From contig NZ_CP061306.1 of NCBI RefSeq assembly GCF_018687815.1, positions 1,054,001 through 1,118,000 of the forward strand: 64,000 bases of DNA, written 5' to 3'. Of this stretch, positions 46,658-58,806 are shown piece by piece. This DNA is from Polynucleobacter sp. JS-JIR-II-b4. Its GTDB lineage: Bacteria; Pseudomonadota; Gammaproteobacteria; Burkholderiales; Burkholderiaceae. Numbering within the stretch: the stretch's first letter is position 1; every line of letters begins with the position of its first letter. A program made the translations under genes and the position numbers. The notes beneath the pieces are model-generated. The model did no database searches and was not told where the DNA came from. It worked only from the letters and a program-made list of their open reading frames with translations.

Positions 46658-48718
46658 CTAGCGAACAAAAGGCAGGTAAGCATACAAAACCCAAGCCAAC
46701 AATACCGCTAGACCCGCAATCATTGCGAAGGCATAGTGGTAGAGATAACCGGATTGCAAATGACGGATTACTCCAGCAAAGCGCCCTACCGCATGCGCAC
46801 TGCCATTAACAAAGAAACCGTCGATGATCTTTTGATCACCGCGATGCCATAAGAAGCTGCCGATCCAAATAAGGCCTTTAGCAAAAACAGCTTGGTTAAT
46901 TTCATCGAGGTAGTACTTGTTATCAAATAATTTCTTAATTGGTGCAAATGTTTCGGCAACTTTGGCTGGTAGCTTGGGCGCCCAGAGATAACCAATCGCA
47001 GCAGTCAACACGCCAAGTACTACCAACAACAAGACTGGTGAAGTGAATGCATGAATTGCCATTGCAACCGGACCATGGAACTCATCTTCCAACTCTTTCA
47101 TCACCGGATGCCGAGCTAAGTCAATAAAGATGGAATCGCCAAAGTAAGTTCCGAATAACAAGGGAGAGATGGTGTAGAAACCAATGATCACGGATGGAAT
47201 TGCCAATAGAATCAATGGCAAGGTCACAACGAATGGTGATTCGTGTGGCTTTTGACCTGGAGCTAAACCATGATGTGCATGATCATCACCCTGCTCCGCA
47301 TGATCATGATGATGGTCGTGAGCATGTGAACCCTCATGACCCCAACGTGCTTTACCGTGGAATACGTAGAAATATAAACGGAATGAATACAGAGCCGTTA
47401 CGAATACACTAGCCATGACAGCAAAGTAAGCAAAACCTGAACCAGGGATATGACTTGCAGCTACCGCTTCAATAATGGAGTCTTTTGAATAGAAGCCAGA
47501 GAAGAATGGGGTTCCCACCAGAGCCAGATTGCCTAACAGCATCATCAAGCAAGTAATTGGCATATATTTCCAGAGACCACCCATCTTGCGCATATCTTGT
47601 TCGTGATGCATTCCAAGAATTACGCTACCTGCAGCAAGGAATAGCAATGCTTTAAAGAAAGCGTGCGTCATCAAATGGAAGATAGCCACTGGGTATGCAG
47701 ATACACCCAAAGCGACTGTCATATATCCCAGCTGAGATAAGGTCGAATAAGCAACAACGCGCTTGATATCGTTTTGCACAATACCGAGGAAGCCCATAAA
47801 GAGTGCTGTAATTGAACCAATCACCAAGATAAAGCTCAGCGCGACATCTGAAAGCTCAAACAGTGGTGACATGCGTGACACCATGAAAATACCAGCAGTA
47901 ACCATGGTTGCAGCATGAATCAATGCAGAGATTGGTGTTGGACCTTCCATCGAATCTGGTAGCCAAACGTGTAATGGGAATTGGGCTGACTTACCCATTG
48001 CACCAATAAATAAACAGATGCAGGTAACGGTCATCAAATTCCAGCTAGTACCTGGCAATGTCTGGGCTGCTAAAGCAGAATTCTGCGCGAAGATCACGTC
48101 ATATTGCATCGAGCCAGTACTGGCCAACAGAATACCGATGCCCAAGATGAAACCAAAGTCACCAACGCGGTTAACTAAGAAAGCCTTCATATTGGCAAAC
48201 ACTGCAGACTGGCGCTCAAAGTAAAAGCCAATCAACAAATAAGAAACCACACCCACAGCTTCCCAGCCAAAGAAGAGTTGCAATAAGTTATTACTCATCA
48301 CCAACATCAACATAGCAAAGGTGAATAAGGAGATGTAGGAGAAGAAGCGGTTGTAACCTTCTTCACCGTGCATATAGCCAATGGTGTAGATGTGGACCAT
48401 CAATGACACAAAGGTAACGACGCACATCATGGTTGCCGTTAAAGGGTCAATCAGGAAGCCAATATCTAAATTGAGTTCGCCTAATTGCATCCAATGGTAA
48501 ACAGTTCCATTGAAATAGAAGCCATCCATCACTTGAACTAATACATTGCAGGAAAGCACGAATGCAATGGTTACGCCCAAAATAGTCACAAACTGACTAG
48601 CCCCATGACCAATGCGATTGCCGCCTAATTTGGTGCCAAAGAAACCAGCGATGATGGAGCCGACTAAAGGTGCCAAAGGAATGGCGCAAAGTACAGGTAT
48701 GTTTAAGGTCAATTGCAT
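46658..48718 (-). CDS. nuoL: NADH-quinone oxidoreductase subunit L
   Basis: The distal antiporter-like subunit of complex I, 686 residues, with the long lateral helix near the C-terminus. The core has LQLFFGWEAVGVVSYLLIGF, KSAQFPLHVWLPDSMEGPTP and IKRVVAYSTLSQLGYM. An extramembrane loop at about residues 458-486 is strikingly rich in His and Asp (HAHDHHHDHAEQGDDHAHH), which could bind metal ions. It starts two bases after the nuoK stop. Confidence 0.97.
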   Translation of the reverse strand: MQLTLNIPVLCAIPLAPLVGSIIAGFFGTKLGGNRIGHGASQFVTILGVTIAFVLSCNVLVQVMDGFYFNGTVYHWMQLGELNLDIGFLIDPLTATMMCVVTFVSLMVHIYTIGYMHGEEGYNRFFSYISLFTFAMLMLVMSNNLLQLFFGWEAVGVVSYLLIGFYFERQSAVFANMKAFLVNRVGDFGFILGIGILLASTGSMQYDVIFAQNSALAAQTLPGTSWNLMTVTCICLFIGAMGKSAQFPLHVWLPDSMEGPTPISALIHAATMVTAGIFMVSRMSPLFELSDVALSFILVIGSITALFMGFLGIVQNDIKRVVAYSTLSQLGYMTVALGVSAYPVAIFHLMTHAFFKALLFLAAGSVILGMHHEQDMRKMGGLWKYMPITCLMMLLGNLALVGTPFFSGFYSKDSIIEAVAASHIPGSGFAYFAVMASVFVTALYSFRLYFYVFHGKARWGHEGSHAHDHHHDHAEQGDDHAHHGLAPGQKPHESPFVVTLPLILLAIPSVIIGFYTISPLLFGTYFGDSIFIDLARHPVMKELEDEFHGPVAMAIHAFTSPVLLLVVLGVLTAAIGYLWAPKLPAKVAETFAPIKKLFDNKYYLDEINQAVFAKGLIWIGSFLWHRGDQKIIDGFFVNGSAHAVGRFAGVIRHLQSGYLYHYAFAMIAGLAVLLAWVLYAYLPFVR

Positions 48719-48720
48719 GA

Positions 48721-49029
48721 CTAGCCTTTAAGGTGGTCAAGATCATCGGCATTAATCGTGTCAACCTTACGGAAGAGCACAACCAAAATTGCCAAGCCGA
48801 TAGCCGCCTCAGCAGCTGCCACAGTCAAAATAAAGAATACGAATACTTGACCAGCCATATCACCCAAATAATGGGAGAAAGCTACAAAGTTCATGTTCAC
48901 CGAGAGAAGCATCAGCTCAATTGCCATCAGCAAAACGATGACATTCTTGCGGTTTAAGAAAATTCCGATAACGCTAGTTGCAAATAAGATCGCACCCAGC
49001 ACTAAATAATGAGCGAGAGTGATATTCAT
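48721..49029 (-). CDS. nuoK: NADH-quinone oxidoreductase subunit K
   Basis: A small membrane subunit, 102 residues and three helices, with the conserved Glu residues in [14 protein letters not shown] and [16 protein letters not shown] that take part in proton transfer. It overlaps nuoJ by four bases. Confidence 0.97.
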   Translation of the reverse strand: MNITLAHYLVLGAILFATSVIGIFLNRKNVIVLLMAIELMLLSVNMNFVAFSHYLGDMAGQVFVFFILTVAAAEAAIGLAILVVLFRKVDTINADDLDHLKG

Positions 49030-49673
49030 TTCTTCTCCCCTCTTGTATCTTGCTTTGCAGCCATGTCTGAACCCATTTTCACAATGCGCATGCGATCTGC
49101 TGCAACGACATTGACTTGCTCGTGAACATTCTGCGATTTAGAGTCTTTGCGATTACGCAATGTCAATGCAACTGCGGCAATAATCGCCACTAGTAAGATC
49201 ACACCAGCAACTTCAAAGGCGTATACATAATCCACAAAGATCAACATGCCCAAAGCTTGGGTATTGCTAGCCATCATTTCTTCTGGCATAGGTTGCACTG
49301 GAGCATTGGTTCCGATAAAGCTACGAATAATCACAATCGAAAGCTCTAGAACAATAACGGCACCCATCAAGAAGGCAACTGGCAGAAACTTTTTAAAATC
49401 GCGACGTAAATGCTCAATATCTAAGTCCAGCATCATCACTACGAAGAGGAACAGGACCATGACTGCGCCAACATAAACTAGTATCAGGGCCAAGCTTAAG
49501 AACTCTGCCTTGAGCAACATCCAAAGGCCTGATGCGCAAAAGAACGCTAATACCAAAAATAGTGCTGCATGCACTGGGTTACGAGCCGTAATCACGCGAA
49601 GCCCAGAAATCACCAATAAGCCTGCAAAGCCATAGAAGAACATGGCAAATAAAGTAGATGGATCGAATGTCAT
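49026..49673 (-). CDS. nuoJ: NADH-quinone oxidoreductase subunit J
   Basis: A membrane subunit of 215 residues with five helices. It includes [20 protein letters not shown] and the conserved [17 protein letters not shown] segment with its pi-bulge helix. The C-terminal ~45 residues are a hydrophilic tail. Confidence 0.95.
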   Translation of the reverse strand: MTFDPSTLFAMFFYGFAGLLVISGLRVITARNPVHAALFLVLAFFCASGLWMLLKAEFLSLALILVYVGAVMVLFLFVVMMLDLDIEHLRRDFKKFLPVAFLMGAVIVLELSIVIIRSFIGTNAPVQPMPEEMMASNTQALGMLIFVDYVYAFEVAGVILLVAIIAAVALTLRNRKDSKSQNVHEQVNVVAADRMRIVKMGSDMAAKQDTRGEKK

Positions 49674-49693
49674 ATTAGTTAAGCTCGATTCGA

Positions 49694-50185
49694 TTAACGG
49701 TAAGGTGCATCAGCTGCACGGTTAGCGGCAATATCTTTTTCGTATTTATCGCCCACAGCTAAAAGCATATCTTTGGTGAAGTACAAGTCACCGCGCTTAT
49801 CGCCGAAATACTCAAAAATATTTGTTTCAACAATAGCGTCTACTGGGCAAGCCTCTTCACAGAAACCACAAAAAATACATTTAGTAAGGTCAATGTCATA
49901 ACGGCTGGTACGACGAGTGCCGTCATCACGTTCAGCAGTTTCAATGGTGATGGCATAAGCTGGGCATACTGCTTCACATAACTTGCAGCCAATACAGCGC
50001 TCTTCACCATTTTCATAACGACGAAGTGCATGTAAACCACGAAAGCGACTAGATAACGGCGTCTTCTCTTCTGGGTATTGAACGGTAATTTTTGGCTTGA
50101 AGAGATAGCGACCAGTAATAGACATACCGACCAAGATGTCTCTTAGCATCAAGCTATCGAGGAATTGGGAAATTTTCTTAAACAT
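49694..50185 (-). CDS. nuoI: NADH-quinone oxidoreductase subunit I
   Basis: The ferredoxin-like subunit carrying clusters N6a and N6b. Two 4Fe-4S motifs are present, [12 protein letters not shown] and [12 protein letters not shown]. 163 residues with an N-terminal amphipathic helix that docks on the membrane arm. Confidence 0.97.
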   Translation of the reverse strand: MFKKISQFLDSLMLRDILVGMSITGRYLFKPKITVQYPEEKTPLSSRFRGLHALRRYENGEERCIGCKLCEAVCPAYAITIETAERDDGTRRTSRYDIDLTKCIFCGFCEEACPVDAIVETNIFEYFGDKRGDLYFTKDMLLAVGDKYEKDIAANRAADAPYR

Positions 50186-50196
50186 GATTTATCAAC

Positions 50197-51270
50197 TTAT
50201 TTCCAAATATTCCATGGTGAGACAACCCACGCGCCGATAACAACCACCCAAAATACTGAGATGGGAATAAAGATTTTCCAACCCAAACGCATAATTTGGT
50301 CATAGCGATAGCGCGGTAATGTAGCGCGTAACCAAATAACGCAGGATAAAAGGAAGAATGTTTTACCAAATAACCAGAAGAACCCTGGAATATCACGCAA
50401 GATTGGCAAGTCAACAATCGGCAACCAACCGCCTAAGAACATGATGGATGCAACAGCTGCAATCAAAATCATGTTGGCATATTCAGCCAAGAAGAACATG
50501 GCAAAAGACATGCCTGAATACTCAACCATGTGTCCAGCTACGATCTCGGATTCACCCTCAACCACGTCAAATGGATGGCGGTTTGTTTCAGCAACACCAG
50601 AGATAAAGTAAATCAAGAACATTGGCAGTAAAGGCAGCCAATTCCACGAGAGGAAATTAAGGCCCATGCTGGCAAAGTAGCCCTGCTCTTGTGAGGTTAC
50701 GATGGCACTTAAATTTAATGAACCCGAGGTAAGCAAGACGGTAACCAATGCAAAACCCATTGCAATCTCATAGGAGATCATTTGGGCTGATGCGCGCATT
50801 GCACCGAGGAATGGATATTTAGAGTTAGAGGACCAACCAGCCAAGATGACCCCATAAACACCAATAGAAGAAATAGCCATGATGTACAGCAAGCCTGCGT
50901 TTACATCAGCCAAAACCATCTTTGCCTGAAATGGAATCACCGCCCAAGCAGCAAATGCAGGCATGATCACCATGATTGGTGCAATGAAGTACAAAACCTT
51001 ACTAGCTTGAGCAGGTGCAATGATCTCTTTCATCAAGAGCTTTAATGCATCAGCAATTGGCTGCAATAAACCCAATGGACCTACGCGATTTGGGCCAAGA
51101 CGAATATGCATCCAGCCAATCAACTTTCTTTCCCAAAGGGTTAGATAGGCAACGCAACCAAACATCGGCAATACGATGATCACAATACGAATCAATGCCC
51201 AAACCAAGGGCCACAATGAGCCAAAAATAGCCTCACCTTGAGTGGTAATGAGGTTCAAGAAATTATCCAT
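50197..51270 (-). CDS. nuoH: NADH-quinone oxidoreductase subunit H
   Basis: The membrane subunit that forms the quinone chamber, 357 residues and eight helices. Signatures are RIGPNRVGP-type [36 protein letters not shown], and [20 protein letters not shown] with its acidic loop. Confidence 0.97.
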   Translation of the reverse strand: MDNFLNLITTQGEAIFGSLWPLVWALIRIVIIVLPMFGCVAYLTLWERKLIGWMHIRLGPNRVGPLGLLQPIADALKLLMKEIIAPAQASKVLYFIAPIMVIMPAFAAWAVIPFQAKMVLADVNAGLLYIMAISSIGVYGVILAGWSSNSKYPFLGAMRASAQMISYEIAMGFALVTVLLTSGSLNLSAIVTSQEQGYFASMGLNFLSWNWLPLLPMFLIYFISGVAETNRHPFDVVEGESEIVAGHMVEYSGMSFAMFFLAEYANMILIAAVASIMFLGGWLPIVDLPILRDIPGFFWLFGKTFFLLSCVIWLRATLPRYRYDQIMRLGWKIFIPISVFWVVVIGAWVVSPWNIWK

Positions 51271-51278
51271 CTCGTCCC

Positions 51279-53600
51279 TTATGCCTTACTAATAGTTACT
51301 GGACCAAACATCGATCCCAATTTGGCACTTGCCATGGTGCCAGCAGAAATTCTGACAGCTCCAGGCGCTAAATTAACTTCTAATGTTGCCGGCATATCAA
51401 CTGAATGAGAGTCTTGGGTAACGCGCACTGCATCACCCTCTTTGAGACCCAATTCAGCAAAAGTAATTTTATTTAGGCCTACCTGATTGCCGCGCTTAGC
51501 ATCACGCGTTAAATGCAAGGCTGAAGAACGCCGTACGATTTGGTCGCCAGCATAAATATTGACATCAGCCAAACGCTCGAGACCATTGAAAGGCGCTAGA
51601 TTTCCATTGGCAATCGAAGAGCTAGAAGCTTTGTTATTTAAGCGATTGCAATAACCATCGTCCAATGCTTCTCCTAGGACTTCCTCAGGAGCATTAAACA
51701 AGAAACCGTCTAAACCTAAGAGCCCGCCTAATACGCGCAATACTTTCCATGCTGGACGTGAATCACCTAAAGGCTTCACTGAAGGCTGGACAGTTTGAAC
51801 TCTTCCCTCTAAATTCACAAAGGTAGAGACTGTTTCTGAGAAAACTGAAGTAGGCAGAATGACATCAGCTACCTCCATCAAGTCAGAACTCTTATAAGCG
51901 CTCAAAGCAATAACGGTGTTAGCCTTTTCCAGGGCTGCACGAGCAGCTGCTGGGTTTGGCAAATCTGAATCTGGCTCGATATTCATCAAGATCACTGCGC
52001 GACGTTCGCCAGATAAGACTGACTCAACACCCACGCCGTTAGCATTCACTAAAGATGCACCAACTGCGTTTCCGCCAACCGGCAGGAAGCCTAAAGTAGC
52101 ACCAGTCTGATCAGCAATAAATTGCGCCATAACGTGCAAGTCAGAAGCATGGTGATGCGCAATAGCAGCAGAACCGAGCAATACAGCCTTTGACTCACCG
52201 GAAAGCAAGCTATCTGCAATCTTCTGCGCCGCAGGAGAAACGGTTAGATTAAATGTGCCAACTGGCGCTGTTACTGATTTTGCTTTTGCAACAGCAAGTG
52301 CAACTTCACTCAATGCATTCAACCATGCGCTTGGAACTACTGAAATACCGCTACTTGGAATCAACCAGTCATCACCACCCGCATCAATACGTAATACTTG
52401 TAAGGCGCGTTTGCTGGCAGTACGAATACGAGCAGCCAATACAGGCTGGTCTTTGCGTAAGAAACTACCAATAACTAATACACGATCCAATTCATTGATC
52501 TTGGCGATTGGCATACCCAACCATGGCGCTGCTGCTGCATTTTTTACATCCGTTTGGCGCAATCGAGCTTCCATTTGATTGGAGCCAAGGCCACGCACTA
52601 GCTTTTGCAAGAGGTGCAATTCCTCAGTAGAAGATATTGGGTGGGCTAAAGCACCAATGGACTCGGGGCCACTTTCTGCTGAAATTGTTTTCAGAGAATG
52701 AGCAACATAATCTAAAGCTGACTGCCAATCTGTTTCTAACCACTGGCCGCCCTGCTTCACCATTGGCGTGGTTACACGGTCAGCACTATTTAAACCTTCA
52801 TAAGAGAAGCGATCACGATCACTAATCCAGCATTCATTAATGGCTTCGTTCTCTAGAGCAACTACACGCATGACTTTATTAGCTTTAGTCTGAACTGTAG
52901 TGTTGGCACCTAAGCTATCGTGCGGACTAACTGAACGTTTACGTCCGAGTTCCCATGTACGAGCTGCATAACGGAATGGCTTGCTGGTTAAAGCGCCAAC
53001 TGGACACAAATCAATCATGTTTCCAGACAACTCTGAATCTACCGTCTGACCAACGAAGGTGGTGATCTCAGAATGCTCACCACGGTTGACCATACCCAGC
53101 TCCATAACACCGGCAACTTCTTGGCCGAAGCGTACGCAACGAGTGCAATGGATGCAACGCGTCATCTCTTGCATGGAGATCAATGGGCCAACATTCTTAT
53201 GGAAGACAACACGCTTCTCTTCATCGTAACGTGAGTTTGATTTTCCGTAACCAACCGCTAAGTCTTGTAATTGACACTCGCCACCCTGATCGCAAATTGG
53301 GCAATCTAATGGATGGTTAATGAGCAAGAATTCCATGACAGAACGCTGGGCTTCTACAGCTTTGGCAGAATGCGTAAACACCTTCATACCTTGAGTTACT
53401 GGTGTAGCACAAGCGGGAAGAGGTTTAGGGGCCTTCTCTACTTCAACCAAACACATGCGGCAGTTAGCGGCAATCGATAACTTCTTGTGATAGCAGAAGT
53501 GAGGAACGTAGGTGCCGAGCTTGTTCGCGGCGTGCATCACCATCGAACCTTGCGGAACTTCTACAGTCTTACCATCTAATTCGATTTCTACCATGCTCAC
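51279..53600 (-). CDS. nuoG: NADH-quinone oxidoreductase subunit G
   Basis: The largest peripheral-arm subunit, 773 residues. The N-terminal 2Fe-2S domain has [20 protein letters not shown] and ACATP. The His-Cys 4Fe-4S site is [18 protein letters not shown], another cluster lies at [11 protein letters not shown] with [11 protein letters not shown], and the rest is a molybdopterin-oxidoreductase-like domain without cofactor. The start is taken as GTG 53600, with GGGAT upstream; ATG 53594 (MVEIELDG) is a real alternative because homologues start there. Confidence 0.96.
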   Translation of the reverse strand: MSMVEIELDGKTVEVPQGSMVMHAANKLGTYVPHFCYHKKLSIAANCRMCLVEVEKAPKPLPACATPVTQGMKVFTHSAKAVEAQRSVMEFLLINHPLDCPICDQGGECQLQDLAVGYGKSNSRYDEEKRVVFHKNVGPLISMQEMTRCIHCTRCVRFGQEVAGVMELGMVNRGEHSEITTFVGQTVDSELSGNMIDLCPVGALTSKPFRYAARTWELGRKRSVSPHDSLGANTTVQTKANKVMRVVALENEAINECWISDRDRFSYEGLNSADRVTTPMVKQGGQWLETDWQSALDYVAHSLKTISAESGPESIGALAHPISSTEELHLLQKLVRGLGSNQMEARLRQTDVKNAAAAPWLGMPIAKINELDRVLVIGSFLRKDQPVLAARIRTASKRALQVLRIDAGGDDWLIPSSGISVVPSAWLNALSEVALAVAKAKSVTAPVGTFNLTVSPAAQKIADSLLSGESKAVLLGSAAIAHHHASDLHVMAQFIADQTGATLGFLPVGGNAVGASLVNANGVGVESVLSGERRAVILMNIEPDSDLPNPAAARAALEKANTVIALSAYKSSDLMEVADVILPTSVFSETVSTFVNLEGRVQTVQPSVKPLGDSRPAWKVLRVLGGLLGLDGFLFNAPEEVLGEALDDGYCNRLNNKASSSSIANGNLAPFNGLERLADVNIYAGDQIVRRSSALHLTRDAKRGNQVGLNKITFAELGLKEGDAVRVTQDSHSVDMPATLEVNLAPGAVRISAGTMASAKLGSMFGPVTISKA

Positions 53601-53626
53601 TTTTAGATATCCCGTGCTCTAAATCT

Positions 53627-54925
53627 TTATAAAGGTTGTGCAGAATCTAAGCAGCGCTTATGTTCTACGTGATACGCAAATTCATCCATGTAATGTTTCA
53701 ACATGCCACGAACCGGCATTGCTGCTGCATCACCTAAAGCGCAAATCGTACGACCTTGAATATTGGCAGCTACGTCATTCAGCAAATCCAAGTCCTCTGG
53801 ACGCCCTTCACCATGTTCAATGCGATGAACAATGCGCCATAACCAACCAGTACCTTCGCGACATGGTGTGCATTGACCACATGATTCTTCGTGATAGAAA
53901 TAGGACAAACGCTCTAAGGCGCGGACCATACAACGGGTCTCGTTCATCACGATCACGGCACCAGAACCCAACATAGATCCTGCCTTTGCAATACTGTCGT
54001 AATCCATAGTCAGATCCATCATCTGCGCACCAGGAACAACCGGCGCAGAAGATCCTCCAGGAATCACAGCCTTCAAAGCCTTGCCATCACGCATACCGCC
54101 AGCAAGCTTTAAGAGCTCTGCAAATGGAGTGCCCAACGGAATTTCATAGTTGCCTGGATGAACTACGTCACCCGATACCGAGAATATTTTGGTTCCACCA
54201 TTATTGGGTTTTCCAAGCTCTAAATAGGCTGGACCGCCAATGGCCAAAATGAATGGCACAGCAGCAAATGTCTCAGTGTTATTAATGGTTGTTGGCTTGC
54301 CATACAAACCAAAGCTTGCCGGGAATGGTGGCTTAAAGCGCGGCTGACCTTTTTTACCTTCTAAAGACTCAAGCAAGGCCGTTTCTTCACCGCAAATATA
54401 AGCACCCCAACCTGGGGATGCGTGTAACTGGAAGGAAAAATCGCTTCCTAAAATTTTGTCACCCAGATATCCTGCTGCTCGCGCTTCTTCAAGCGCCTCT
54501 TCGAAGCGAGAATACACATCCCAGATTTCACCGTGGATATAGTTGTAACCAACAGTAATCCCCATTGTGTAGGCACCGATGATCATGCCTTCAATCAAAG
54601 CGTGTGGGTTATAGCGCATGATGTCACGGTCTTTAAAAGTACCCGGCTCACCTTCATCGCTATTACAAACTAAATATTTTTGCCCCGGGAATTGACGGGG
54701 CATGAAGCTCCACTTCAAACCCGTTGGAAAGCCTGCGCCTCCACGACCACGTAATGAAGAAGCTTTTAATTCAGCGATGATGGCATCAGGAGAAACTTTG
54801 TCATTAATTAAACGACGTAATTGTTGATAGCCGCCACGACTTTCGTAATCCTTTAAACGCCAGTTATCTCCATTTAATCCAGCGAGGATTAAAGGCTTGA
54901 TATGGCGATCGTGCAAGCTGGTCAT
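53627..54925 (-). CDS. nuoF: NADH-quinone oxidoreductase subunit F
   Basis: The NADH-binding flavoprotein, 432 residues. Its NADH site is [17 protein letters not shown], the FMN site lies near [17 protein letters not shown] and [17 protein letters not shown], and the 4Fe-4S cluster N3 is at [15 protein letters not shown]. It overlaps nuoE by four bases. Confidence 0.97.
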   Translation of the reverse strand: MTSLHDRHIKPLILAGLNGDNWRLKDYESRGGYQQLRRLINDKVSPDAIIAELKASSLRGRGGAGFPTGLKWSFMPRQFPGQKYLVCNSDEGEPGTFKDRDIMRYNPHALIEGMIIGAYTMGITVGYNYIHGEIWDVYSRFEEALEEARAAGYLGDKILGSDFSFQLHASPGWGAYICGEETALLESLEGKKGQPRFKPPFPASFGLYGKPTTINNTETFAAVPFILAIGGPAYLELGKPNNGGTKIFSVSGDVVHPGNYEIPLGTPFAELLKLAGGMRDGKALKAVIPGGSSAPVVPGAQMMDLTMDYDSIAKAGSMLGSGAVIVMNETRCMVRALERLSYFYHEESCGQCTPCREGTGWLWRIVHRIEHGEGRPEDLDLLNDVAANIQGRTICALGDAAAMPVRGMLKHYMDEFAYHVEHKRCLDSAQPL

Positions 54926-55428
54926 GCTGCTTTCCCTTCTGCACGTAACTCACTCAATAAAGCATCAATCTTTTCTTTGCTCATAAAACTGCACATGCGC
55001 TTGTCATTCACCAACATCACTGGTGAATCACCACAGGCGCCCATACACTCACCCTCTTTCAAGGTAAACGTCCCACATGGGGTAGTTTCGTTGTAGCCAA
55101 TACCTAAAGTCTCTTTGAGGTATGTTGCTGCGGTTTCACCATGAGTTAATTGGCATGGCAAATTAGTGCAAATCACCAATTTGTACTTACCAATTTTCTT
55201 GGTGTTGTACATATTGTAGAAAGTTGCGACTTCATCAACAGCAATGCTTGGCATTTCTAAAATCTGGGCAACCGTTTCAATAACTTCAGGAGAAACCCAG
55301 CCCACCTCAGTTTGAGCAGCAATCAAACAAGCCATCACAGCGGATTGCTTATGCTCAGCAGGATACTTAGCGATATTGCGATGAATATCAGCCAGTGTTT
55401 TATCGGATAGTTGCAGAGTCGTAGTCAT
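54922..55428 (-). CDS. nuoE: NADH-quinone oxidoreductase subunit E
   Basis: The thioredoxin-fold subunit with the 2Fe-2S cluster N1a, 168 residues. Ligand Cys lie in [10 protein letters not shown] and [15 protein letters not shown]. The ATG at 55428 is chosen for AAGGA seven bases upstream; the longer frame to 55491 would run into nuoD. Confidence 0.96.
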   Translation of the reverse strand: MTTTLQLSDKTLADIHRNIAKYPAEHKQSAVMACLIAAQTEVGWVSPEVIETVAQILEMPSIAVDEVATFYNMYNTKKIGKYKLVICTNLPCQLTHGETAATYLKETLGIGYNETTPCGTFTLKEGECMGACGDSPVMLVNDKRMCSFMSKEKIDALLSELRAEGKAA

Positions 55429-55450
55429 TAAATATTCCTTGGCACGCCTA

Positions 55451-56704
55451 TTAGCGGTCAATCTCCCCGAACACAATATCTTGGGTACCAATAATGGTTA
55501 CTGCATCAGCCAACATGTGGCCACGTGACATCTCGTCCATTGCCGACAAGTGCGCAAATCCTGGCGCACGAATCTTCATACGATATGGTTTATTTGCCCC
55601 ATCAGAAATCAGGTAAATACCAAATTCACCTTTAGGATGCTCAACGGCTGAGTAAGCCTCGCCGTCTGGAACGTGAATGCCTTCAGTAAATAATTTGAAA
55701 TGGTGAATCAACTCTTCCATATTGGTTTTCATGTCCACGCGCTTTGGCGGGGAAACCTTATGGTTGTCACTCATCACAGGACCTGGATTAGCCTTTAACC
55801 AAGCAACGCACTGTTTGATGATGCGATTGGATTGACGCATTTCTTCCATGCGCACTAAATAACGATCATAAGAATCGCCATTCACACCAACAGGAATATC
55901 AAAATCTAAACGGTCATAGACTTCATATGGTTGCTTCTTACGTAAATCCCACTCGATACCTGAACCACGTAGCATCGGACCGGTAAATCCGAGCTGCAAT
56001 GCACGCTCTGGAGTCACAATACCGATATTCACCAATCGCTGCTTCCAAATGCGGTTATCAGTTAAGAGGTTGCAGTACTCATCTACATTGGCATCAAAGC
56101 CATTAGTAAATTGCTCAATGAAGTCCAATAATGTGCCGCTACGGTTTTCATTCAAACGCTTAATGGCAGATGTACTACGAATCTTGTTCTTAGTGTATTG
56201 AGCCATTTGATCAGGCAGGTCACGATAAACGCCACCTGGACGATAGTAAGCGGCATGCATACGTGCACCAGATACCGCCTCATACATATCAAAGATATCT
56301 TCGCGATCACGGAAAGCGTACAAGAAAACAGCCATCGCACCAACGTCCAGACCATGACAACCAATCCAAAGCAAGTGATTTAGCAAGCGAGTGAGCTCGT
56401 CATACATCACGCGGATATATTGAGCACGCAACGGAACATCAACTTGCAGTAATTTTTCAATGGCCATGACATAAGCATGCTCATTGGACATCATGGAAAC
56501 GTAATCTAAACGATCCATGTAAGGAACGTTTTGAATCCAAGTACGTGTTTCAGCTAATTTTTCTGTCGCGCGATGTAATAAACCGATATGCGGGTCAGCG
56601 CGCTGGATCACTTCACCATCGAGCTCAAGCACTAGACGTAATACGCCATGCGCTGCAGGATGCTGAGGACCAAAATTGAGGGTGTAGTTCTTAATTTGTG
56701 CCAT
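55451..56704 (-). CDS. nuoD: NADH-quinone oxidoreductase subunit D
   Basis: The 49-kDa-type subunit lining the quinone site, 417 residues, descended from hydrogenase large subunits. It begins [19 protein letters not shown] with the quinone-binding His, and ends with [15 protein letters not shown]. It is separate from nuoC, not fused as in E. coli. Confidence 0.97.
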   Translation of the reverse strand: MAQIKNYTLNFGPQHPAAHGVLRLVLELDGEVIQRADPHIGLLHRATEKLAETRTWIQNVPYMDRLDYVSMMSNEHAYVMAIEKLLQVDVPLRAQYIRVMYDELTRLLNHLLWIGCHGLDVGAMAVFLYAFRDREDIFDMYEAVSGARMHAAYYRPGGVYRDLPDQMAQYTKNKIRSTSAIKRLNENRSGTLLDFIEQFTNGFDANVDEYCNLLTDNRIWKQRLVNIGIVTPERALQLGFTGPMLRGSGIEWDLRKKQPYEVYDRLDFDIPVGVNGDSYDRYLVRMEEMRQSNRIIKQCVAWLKANPGPVMSDNHKVSPPKRVDMKTNMEELIHHFKLFTEGIHVPDGEAYSAVEHPKGEFGIYLISDGANKPYRMKIRAPGFAHLSAMDEMSRGHMLADAVTIIGTQDIVFGEIDR

Positions 56705-56707
56705 GAC

Positions 56708-57307
56708 TTAAACCGGACCTCCGTACTGCTCTTCACGAACAATGCGTGGAGTAATTTCGCGAGCCTCAATCGTGACCGGTTGATAGACAACGCGCTTCAA
56801 CTCTGGGTCATAGCGCATTTCCACATTACCGCTGATTGGGAAATCTTTTCTAAATGGATGACCAATGAAGCCATAGTCAGTCAGAATGCGACGCAAGTCT
56901 TCGTGACCGTCAAATAGAATGCCGTAGAGATCGAAAGCTTCACGCTCAAACCAATTGGCTGCAGCCCAAACTGGTGTAATTGAGGCTACTAATGGGTAGC
57001 TATCGTCGGGCGCAAAAACACGAACACGTAAACGCCAGTTGTGTTGCAAAGAAAGTAGATGACTTACAACGCCAAAGCGCAGACCGCTCCATGCCCCATC
57101 ACGAAAATCTTGATAGTCAACACCACACAGATCTATCAATTGCTCAAAAGCAAGTGAAGGATCATCACGCAACAACATGGCAGATTCAAAATAAGTGTCT
57201 GCATTAACAACTACAGTCACCTCACCTAATGCAATCTCAATGGATTTAGCGCGCTTACCTAAAACTTTTTCTAAGTTGGCTGCTAATTGAATTAAACGAT
57301 CTGACAT
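56708..57307 (-). CDS. nuoC: NADH-quinone oxidoreductase subunit C
   Basis: The 30-kDa-type peripheral subunit, 199 residues. Conserved [28 protein letters not shown] and GHPFRKDFP identify it. It lies three bases from nuoD and from nuoB. Confidence 0.97.
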   Translation of the reverse strand: MSDRLIQLAANLEKVLGKRAKSIEIALGEVTVVVNADTYFESAMLLRDDPSLAFEQLIDLCGVDYQDFRDGAWSGLRFGVVSHLLSLQHNWRLRVRVFAPDDSYPLVASITPVWAAANWFEREAFDLYGILFDGHEDLRRILTDYGFIGHPFRKDFPISGNVEMRYDPELKRVVYQPVTIEAREITPRIVREEQYGGPV

Positions 57308-57310
57308 AAC

Positions 57311-57793
57311 TTAAGCCTTCCGCGCAATCGTGCTCGTACGAGCAATCTTAGATTGCAGCTGAATAATTCCGTAGATGAGCGCCTCTGCAGTTGGAGGGCA
57401 TCCTGGAACATAAATATCGACTGGCACAATGCGGTCACAACCGCGAACTACTGAATATGAGTTATGGTAATAGCCGCCACCATTGGCACAAGAACCCATG
57501 GAAATTACCCAGCGTGGTTCTGGCATTTGGTCGTAAACCTTGCGCAATGCAGGAGCCATCTTGTTGCATAGCGTGCCTGCAACAATCATCAAATCGGATT
57601 GACGTGGAGAAGGACGAAATACAACGCCAAATCGATCCAAGTCATAACGGGAGGCGCCTGCATGCATCATCTCAACAGCACAACAAGCCAGACCAAAGGT
57701 CATGGGCCATAAGGAGCCATTACGTGTCCAGTTAATTAGCTGATCAGCAGTGGTGGTTACAAAACCTTCTTTAAGTACGCCTTCTAATGCCAT
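57311..57793 (-). CDS. nuoB: NADH-quinone oxidoreductase subunit B
   Basis: Carries cluster N2, the electron donor to quinone. The tandem Cys of [14 protein letters not shown], with GSCANGG and [15 protein letters not shown], are the ligands. The ATG at 57793 ([11 protein letters not shown]) gives the usual 160 residues; a longer frame upstream would overlap nuoA. Confidence 0.97.
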
Positions 57794-57798
57794 ATCTA

Positions 57799-58158
57799 TC
57801 ACTCCCAGTCGAGAGCGCCCTTTTTCCAGATATATACAAATCCCACAATGAATTCCAATAAGAAAATCACCATAGAGGCGTAGCCAAGCCATCCAATATC
57901 ACGTAGAGCTACACCCCATGGGAATAGGAATGCAGTTTCTAAGTCAAACAGGATGAAGAGAATGGCGATTAAGTAGTAACGCACGTCAAACTTCATACGC
58001 GCATCTTCGAATGCTTCAAAACCGCACTCATACGGAGAGAGTTTTTCAGCGTCAGGCTTCGAAGGAGCCAAGATTTTTCCGAGGAACATGGGGACTAATC
58101 CCACCCCAATACCTACGAGGATAAAAAGCAGAACAGGAAAGTAATTAGCGAGATTCAA
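57799..58158 (-). CDS. nuoA: NADH-quinone oxidoreductase subunit A
   Basis: A small membrane subunit at the joint between arms, 119 residues with three helices. The loop [25 protein letters not shown] holds the conserved Cys and acidic residues. It is the first of the nuo genes and follows tRNA-Leu by about 110 bases. Confidence 0.97.
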
Positions 58159-58268
58159 AATAGCCCTGATTCGTTTGTCTGGTAAATCCTAAAAACAGCA
58201 AATTATTACTTATTCCACTACATAGGGCATTGATTTAGAGCAAAAAAATGCATATCAATACCCATTAT

Positions 58269-58353
58269 TGGTGCCGACGGCGAGACTCGAACTCGCACAG
58301 CCTAAGCCACTACCCCCTCAAGATAGCGTGTCTACCAATTTCACCACGTCGGC
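58269..58353 (-). tRNA. tRNA-Leu(GAG)
   Basis: An 85-base class II tRNA on the minus strand with acceptor GCCGACG / CGTCGGC, discriminator A and encoded CCA. The anticodon stem CTATC / GGTAG surrounds the loop TTGAGGG. The variable arm is long, and the T-arm GCGAG-TTCGAGT-CTCGC is complete. It is located between secG and nuoA, as E. coli leuU (also GAG) follows secG. Confidence 0.95.
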
Positions 58354-58439
58354 ATCTTGCAAAACTCATCAATTCTACTGCATTGCACAAGTGCACTACC
58401 CCAAATTCTGGGCTAGAAAATCTGTAAAAACCAACTGTT

Positions 58440-58784
58440 TTACTTAGGAACTGCTGGTTTGCTTGGGTCCTGTGTTGGGGCTACTGGAGCGGCTGGCGTT
58501 GCTGCCGGGGCTACAGTTCCGGAGAGGACACCAGGACTTACTTCCTTCTTGTTACCAATCCAAGTAATTCCTAAAGTGCAAAGGAAGAAAACTGCTGCAA
58601 AAACAGCCGTTGTATGGGACAAGAAATTAGCAGATCCACTAGCGCCAAAGAGGCTACCGGAAGAGCCCGAACCAAAGGCAGCGCCCATATCGGCACCCTT
58701 ACCTTGCTGTAATAGCACCAATAGAATGACAGCCAAAGCTGAAATTACCTGCAATACGATTAATAAAGTCTTAAACCATTCCAC
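58440..58784 (-). CDS. secG: preprotein translocase subunit SecG
   Basis: A small inner-membrane partner of SecYE, 114 residues with two membrane helices: LLIVLQVISALAVILLVLLQ and LSHTTAVFAAVFFLCTLGIT. The Gly/Ser-rich linker is GADMGAAFGSGSSGSLFGAS. The Pro/Ala-rich C-terminus is typical of the order. Confidence 0.95.
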   Translation of the reverse strand: MEWFKTLLIVLQVISALAVILLVLLQQGKGADMGAAFGSGSSGSLFGASGSANFLSHTTAVFAAVFFLCTLGITWIGNKKEVSPGVLSGTVAPAATPAAPVAPTQDPSKPAVPK

Positions 58785-58806
58785 AGCTTATCTCCAAATA
58801 AAAAAT

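Noticed and set aside
47255..47345. Repeated ATGATCATG-type sequence considered as a DNA repeat or array
   Set aside because: It is simply the codons for the His/Asp-rich loop of NuoL (CAT, GAT), not an independent repeat.
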